From positions 1 to 18,928 of the forward strand of contig JAZNBQ010000089.1 in NCBI GenBank assembly GCA_045587065.1: a stretch of DNA of 18,928 bases. The letters run 5' to 3'. The notes beneath the pieces are model-generated. The model had not been told where the DNA came from. It ran no database searches and worked only from the letters and a program-made list of their open reading frames with translations. Below, piece by piece: positions 15,476 to 18,928 of this stretch. The stretch is from SFWF01 sp045587065. GTDB taxonomy: Bacteria > Bacillota > Clostridia > Oscillospirales > Acutalibacteraceae. The position numbers and the translations under genes are program-made. How positions within the stretch are numbered: position 1 is the stretch's first letter; each line of letters starts with the position of its first letter.

Positions 15476-17161
15476 ATGAGAAAACCATTACTTAGTGAGT
15501 TATCGCTCAGAGAAAAAATCGGTCAAACCGCTCTCGTACATTCCACCCAACCGGGCTTTAAGGAACTTGACAAATATCCCTTTGGCTCTATGTGGGGAAG
15601 CGGCGACCTAAATTTTGGTGTTAACTTAGACGAGGTTAACCCTGACATCAGCCAAAGAGACAAATGGCTTGAGTCTATCAAGGTTGTAAACTCAAAACTA
15701 AAGGTTCCCATTGTAAGAGTAACAGACTGTGGAACAAGCATTCCTCCAAAGGAATATGGCTATGTTTTTGATGCTATGACTATAGGTGCTACAGGGGATG
15801 TAGACCTTGCTTACGAAAGGGCAAACCTAATCGGCAGAATGTTCAGACACTATAGCCTTAACTGGCTTTGGAGCCCTGTTTGCGATTTCTTCTCTCATAA
15901 CCATTCAGGTTACATAGGAAGAACCTTTTCAGACGACCCTGATACACTTCTTGCTATGAATATTGCAACAATGAAGGGCCTTCACGATGCAGGTGTTGGC
16001 GCTACCGCAAAGCACTTCCCGGGAACAGACGGTAGAGAATATCGTGATGCTCACTTCTCTGAGACTAAAAACCTTGCTACAAAGGAAGAATGGCTTGCAA
16101 AACAAGGCAAAATGTTCCAAGGTATGATAGATGCAGGTGTAGATGCGGTTATGACCGACCATTCCTGCTTCCCTGCCATTGATAATACTATGAGAAAGGG
16201 CAGATACGTTCCTGCAACACTTTCTTACAAGGTGCTTACCAAACTTTTAAAAGAAGAAATGGGCTTTAAGGGCGTTGTTATTACCGATGACGTTTGGATG
16301 AGAAGCGTTCTAACCTATTGCGACGATGACCGCGCAAGAGTTTACATCGAGGCAATTAAAGCAGGTAACGATATCGTTCTCGGCGTACTTCAAGACTACA
16401 TCGACATTATTGAGGACGCAGTAAACCGCGGAGAAATCTCTATGGAGAGAATCGACGACGCTTGTCAGAGAGTTCTTGATATGAAAGAAAAAATCGGTCT
16501 ATTTAATGACGATTACGAACTCTGTCCGGGGGATGTAGATAAGCTTAATGCCGATATGAAGGATTTCTGCGATAGAGCTTCTAAAAAGGCAATTTCTCTT
16601 GTTTGCGACAAGAATAACCTCTTCCCGCTTAATAAAGAAAAGATTAAAAAGGTTTGCATTATTTATTCAGGACATGACACCGAAAGCGAAAATCCAAACT
16701 CTGCTTATGCTCGTATGCAGATTATGGTTGAAGAGTTTGAAAAACGCGGAGCAGAAGTTCACTTCCAGCATGGACTACTTAACAGTTACGCTTCTGAAGC
16801 AGAACTAAAGGAAATTTCCGAAAACTATGACCTTATTGTTTACGCAGGATACCTTGCTCGTTGGCAGCCACAAGGACTTTCAAGTTTCTTTGGTAAGGAA
16901 ATAAGCACCTTCCAGAATGCTTTAAGATACGGCAACGAAAAGTCGGTTGGTATCGGACTTTGCTCACCTTATGTATATTACAATTTTTATTCCGCATTCC
17001 CAACCTACATTAACATTTACAACTATTTCCCTGAACTTATTAAAGCAGCAGTTGCGGCTATGTATGGCGAAATTGGATTTGAAGGCGGCGAACCCTTTAA
17101 ACTTATTCCTGCATATGTTACTGAACGTCTTGCAATGTTCGGAAAAAATGAAATAGAATAA
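15476..17161 (+). CDS. Glycoside hydrolase family 3 protein, paralogue 3
   Basis: The third paralogue, 561 residues, starting at ATG 15476 (GAGGTG six bases upstream); a GTG nine bases earlier lies inside that ribosome binding site and is rejected. The layout is as in copies 1 and 2: KHFPG, RDAH Asp-His pair (D191/H193), nucleophile D271 and the same C-terminal domain, with no signal peptide. The block from EMGFKGVVITDD to CQRVLD is protein-identical to copies 1 and 2 except one K-to-R change, although the DNA carries many silent changes. The variable loop reads CDFFSHNHSGYI and the barrel has MTDHSCF. N-terminal differences include GSMWGSGD in place of GCMWASGD. It converges on the MATE gene through a shared terminator. 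Confidence 0.88.
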   Translation: MRKPLLSELSLREKIGQTALVHSTQPGFKELDKYPFGSMWGSGDLNFGVNLDEVNPDISQRDKWLESIKVVNSKLKVPIVRVTDCGTSIPPKEYGYVFDAMTIGATGDVDLAYERANLIGRMFRHYSLNWLWSPVCDFFSHNHSGYIGRTFSDDPDTLLAMNIATMKGLHDAGVGATAKHFPGTDGREYRDAHFSETKNLATKEEWLAKQGKMFQGMIDAGVDAVMTDHSCFPAIDNTMRKGRYVPATLSYKVLTKLLKEEMGFKGVVITDDVWMRSVLTYCDDDRARVYIEAIKAGNDIVLGVLQDYIDIIEDAVNRGEISMERIDDACQRVLDMKEKIGLFNDDYELCPGDVDKLNADMKDFCDRASKKAISLVCDKNNLFPLNKEKIKKVCIIYSGHDTESENPNSAYARMQIMVEEFEKRGAEVHFQHGLLNSYASEAELKEISENYDLIVYAGYLARWQPQGLSSFFGKEISTFQNALRYGNEKSVGIGLCSPYVYYNFYSAFPTYINIYNYFPELIKAAVAAMYGEIGFEGGEPFKLIPAYVTERLAMFGKNEIE

Positions 17162-17173
17162 TAAGTACATTAA

Positions 17174-17205
17174 AAAAGCCTACAGTTTTTATACTGTAGG
17201 CTTTT
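17174..17205. terminator. Bidirectional terminator between GH3 gene 3 and the MATE gene
   Basis: A perfect 13-bp stem has arms 17174-17186 and 17193-17205 around a 6-base loop. The + strand exit has four T in the stem and then AT-rich DNA. The minus-strand exit has six T (the A-run at 17172-17177), so it works best for the MATE gene, whose stop codon (17210-17212) lies just beside it. Confidence 0.87.
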
Positions 17206-17209
17206 AAAT

Positions 17210-18544
17210 TTAATAGTTGTATTTTTTTCGTTTAATAACAAGGAAGAAGGAGCCTAAAATAAGGGACATAAATTCCGCGGCAACCACCGACCACCAAACT
17301 CCGTCAATTCCAAAAACAAGGGGCAAAAGCATTACTGCAAGGCTTTGCAAAACAAGGGTTCTTACAAAGGCAATAATTGCAGAAGTAAGACCATCGTTTA
17401 GGGCAGTGAAAAAGCCTGATGCAAACATACCAAATCCAAAGAAACCGAAGGAAAGAGCAAAAATTCTAAAGCCCCAAAGGGTTAAATCAAAAAGCTCCTT
17501 GTCATAGCCTACGAAAATCTTTGAAAGGCTAAAGGCAAACACTTCTCCCAATATGACCATGCCCAACCCAAAAAGAGCGACCATTACAAGACTTTTCTTA
17601 AGCAAACTTTTTAATTCAGAGTGGTTTTGTGCTCCATAGTGGAAACTGATAACAGGAGAAACGCCCACGCTGTAACCTATAAAGGCAGAGGAGAAAATCA
17701 TACTAACGTACATCATAACGCCGTAAGCCGCTATGCCGTTTTCTCCTGCATATTTCATAAGCTGAAGATTATATAAAACACCTACAACACTCATGGAAAT
17801 GTTGGTCATAAACTCAGAAGAACCATTGGCACAGGCTTTTAAAACGGCTATTTTGTCAAATCTGGTTTTTCCAAGTCTTAAAATGCTACTGTTTTTTCTG
17901 AAGAAATAAATCAGGGGAATAACTCCGCCAACCGTTTGTGCAATAGCGGTTGCCAAGGCGGCGCCCACAAGCTTTAAGTGGGGCGGAAAAGAAAGCACCA
18001 AAGCGGCATCCAGAATCATATTTGTAACGCCTGAAGCAACTGTTACAAAAAGACCTAGTTGAGGCTTTTCTGCCGCAACAAAAAAGCTTTGAAACATTAT
18101 CTGCAACATAAAAAAAGGCAGAGCAATTAGAAGAATTCTTGCATAAACAACACAGTTCTCCAGCAGGGCGTCTCTGGCGCCAAGCAAAATGGCGGCTTTA
18201 GGAGTAAAGATAAAGCCTAACACTGCCAAAGCAACGCCAATACCGAAAGCAAGATAGACAAAAAGAGAAAAATAACTGTTAGCCTTTTCTTTGTCTCCCT
18301 CTCCGTAGGTTTTTGCCACAAGGGCGGTGCCTCCTGCGCCAAACATAAAACCTACTGTGCCTAAAATCATAATAACAGGAAAAATAAGATTAATTGCGGC
18401 AAAGGGCGTTTTACCTGCAAAATTGGAAATAAAAAAACCGTCCACCACGCTATAAATAGAGGTAAAAATAAGCATAGCAATGGAGGGCAAGGTGAATTTT
18501 ATGAGTTTTGAATAGGAGAAATGGTCTGATAACTGAATTTTCAT
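17210..18544 (-). CDS. MATE-family efflux transporter
   Basis: A 444-residue integral membrane protein of the MATE (multidrug and toxic compound extrusion) family, with about twelve hydrophobic segments. The N-terminal half shows the family pattern: LIKFTLPSIAMLIFTSIYSVVDGFFISNF, then INLIFPVIMILGTVGFMFGAGG with TALVAKTYGEGDKEKAN. The second half repeats the fold (SVGVSPVISFHYGAQNHSELK). Members exchange cations or organic compounds for Na+ or H+; the substrate cannot be told here. An AAGGAT site precedes the ATG. It has its own consensus promoter and is convergent with GH3 gene 3, so a link to the sugar genes is positional only. Confidence 0.92.
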   Translation of the reverse strand: MKIQLSDHFSYSKLIKFTLPSIAMLIFTSIYSVVDGFFISNFAGKTPFAAINLIFPVIMILGTVGFMFGAGGTALVAKTYGEGDKEKANSYFSLFVYLAFGIGVALAVLGFIFTPKAAILLGARDALLENCVVYARILLIALPFFMLQIMFQSFFVAAEKPQLGLFVTVASGVTNMILDAALVLSFPPHLKLVGAALATAIAQTVGGVIPLIYFFRKNSSILRLGKTRFDKIAVLKACANGSSEFMTNISMSVVGVLYNLQLMKYAGENGIAAYGVMMYVSMIFSSAFIGYSVGVSPVISFHYGAQNHSELKSLLKKSLVMVALFGLGMVILGEVFAFSLSKIFVGYDKELFDLTLWGFRIFALSFGFFGFGMFASGFFTALNDGLTSAIIAFVRTLVLQSLAVMLLPLVFGIDGVWWSVVAAEFMSLILGSFFLVIKRKKYNY

Positions 18545-18577
18545 AAAAACATCCTTATTTCTATAGTAACAAATTGC

Positions 18578-18606
18578 ATTATATTATGTATTTATAGCTT
18601 TGTCAA
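18578..18606 (-). promoter_or_regulatory. Promoter of the MATE gene
   Basis: On the minus strand: TTGACA (18601-18606), exactly 17 bases, then TATAAT (18578-18583), a perfect sigma-A consensus. It lies about 34 bases upstream of the start codon. Its -35 box is nine bases from the -35 of the divergent reductase promoter. Confidence 0.9.
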
Positions 18607-18615
18607 CCGAAGCAA

Positions 18616-18644
18616 TTGAAAAAACCTTGGTTTTATGTTATAAT
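18616..18644 (+). promoter_or_regulatory. Promoter of the aldo/keto reductase gene
   Basis: TTGAAA (18616-18621), a 17-base spacer and TATAAT (18639-18644) with TGT before the -10 (extended -10). The transcript would have a short leader carrying AAAGGAGG (18652-18659), seven bases before the ATG. Confidence 0.88.
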
Positions 18645-18666
18645 TTACGGCAAAGGAGGGTTTATT

Positions 18667-18928
18667 ATGAAATACAACCCAAACCAAAAAAGATATGAAA
18701 ATGCAGAATATAGAAAATGCGGAGAAAGCGGACTGAAGCTTCCTGCTGTTTCGTTGGGACTATGGCATAATTTTGGAGACAATGCGGATTATGACAATAT
18801 GTGTAAAATGTGTTACACTGCCTTTGATAACGGCATAACCCATTTTGACATTGCCAATAACTATGGCCCAAAAGAAGGCAGTGCGGAAACTAATTTTGGT
18901 AAAATTCTCGGCAAAAATATGAAGAACT
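18667..18928 (+). CDS. Aldo/keto reductase, AKR14/YghZ-like (5' part only)
   Basis: The first 87 residues of an NAD(P)H-dependent aldo/keto reductase; the frame runs off the window end. The N-terminus closely resembles E. coli YghZ (L-glyceraldehyde-3-phosphate reductase, AKR14): YRKCGESGLKLPAVSLGLWHNFG near 15-37 and ITHFDIANNYGPKEGSAE near 56-73, which holds the catalytic Asp (D60) and Tyr (Y65). Lys and His of the tetrad lie beyond the window. YghZ-type enzymes reduce small aldehydes such as methylglyoxal. A role in handling the lactaldehyde made by rhamnose breakdown is possible but speculative, as the gene is separated from rhaBA by four other genes and has its own strong promoter. Confidence 0.9.
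   Translation, partial: MKYNPNQKRYENAEYRKCGESGLKLPAVSLGLWHNFGDNADYDNMCKMCYTAFDNGITHFDIANNYGPKEGSAETNFGKILGKNMKN

Larger units (their letters stand above)
11821..17161 (+). repeat. Three tandem ~1.8-kb GH3 transcription units
   Basis: The unit promoter - gene - terminator occurs three times head to tail. Start codons lie at 11883, 13681 and 15476, giving periods of 1798 and 1795 bases. Promoter position, ribosome binding site (GAGGTG) and coding length are all conserved. Terminators of units 1 and 2 share a GTCGAC stem core; unit 3 ends in an unrelated hairpin. This is tandem gene duplication that included the control regions; no transposase gene or flanking terminal repeats are visible. Confidence 0.85.

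Noticed and set aside
11821..17161. Mobile element or composite transposon carrying the GH3 genes
   Set aside because: No transposase or integrase frames and no terminal inverted repeats were seen; simple tandem duplication explains the repeats.

Overview
The window reads as an origin-proximal piece of a low-GC Gram-positive (Clostridia-like Bacillota) chromosome. The evidence is the classic gene order dnaN - S4-domain gene - recF - remB-type gene - gyrB - gyrA, AT-rich DNA with heavy AGA/AAA codon use, strong AGGAGG-type ribosome binding sites, and a GyrB without the long insert found in enterobacteria. dnaA and oriC would lie just left of base 1 and are not included. I cannot name the genus.

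Layout. Bases 21-7207 hold the replication/repair block, all on the + strand and tightly packed, with TAATG stop/start overlaps at dnaN/rlbA and rlbA/recF. It ends in a hairpin after gyrA. A structured 231-bp leader follows, then a CPBP-family membrane protease (7439-8449) with a TTG start, and tadA (8515-8964). Two parS-like ParB/Spo0J sites sit 36 bp apart between the protease gene and tadA. tadA converges on a rhaB-rhaA operon (minus strand, 9050-11718) for the first two intracellular steps of L-rhamnose breakdown; the two sides share a strong bidirectional terminator. Divergent from rhaB, across a 164-bp region carrying a good promoter for each side, are three consecutive glycoside hydrolase family 3 (GH3) paralogues of 560-561 residues (11883-17161). 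Each has its own extended -10 promoter and its own hairpin terminator, so each is a complete transcription unit of about 1.8 kb. They converge on a MATE-family transporter gene (minus strand, 17210-18544). That gene diverges from the start of an AKR14/YghZ-like aldo/keto reductase gene, which is cut by the window end.

How the parts fit. The left half is housekeeping: sliding clamp, gap repair, supercoiling, tRNA wobble editing and origin segregation sites. The right half is an accessory sugar region. The GH3 enzymes have no signal peptide, so they should act in the cytoplasm on imported small glycosides or cell-wall-derived sugars. They keep a NagZ-like Asp-His pair and the nucleophile Asp, with a near-invariant core around the nucleophile, but differ in loops expected to face the substrate. 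Rhamnulose-1-phosphate aldolase, a rhamnose transporter and a regulator are absent from the window. The most notable items are the GH3 triplication with copied promoters, the paired parS sites next to the tadA ribosome binding site, and the structured leader of the CPBP gene. There is no gene-free stretch longer than 300 bases.
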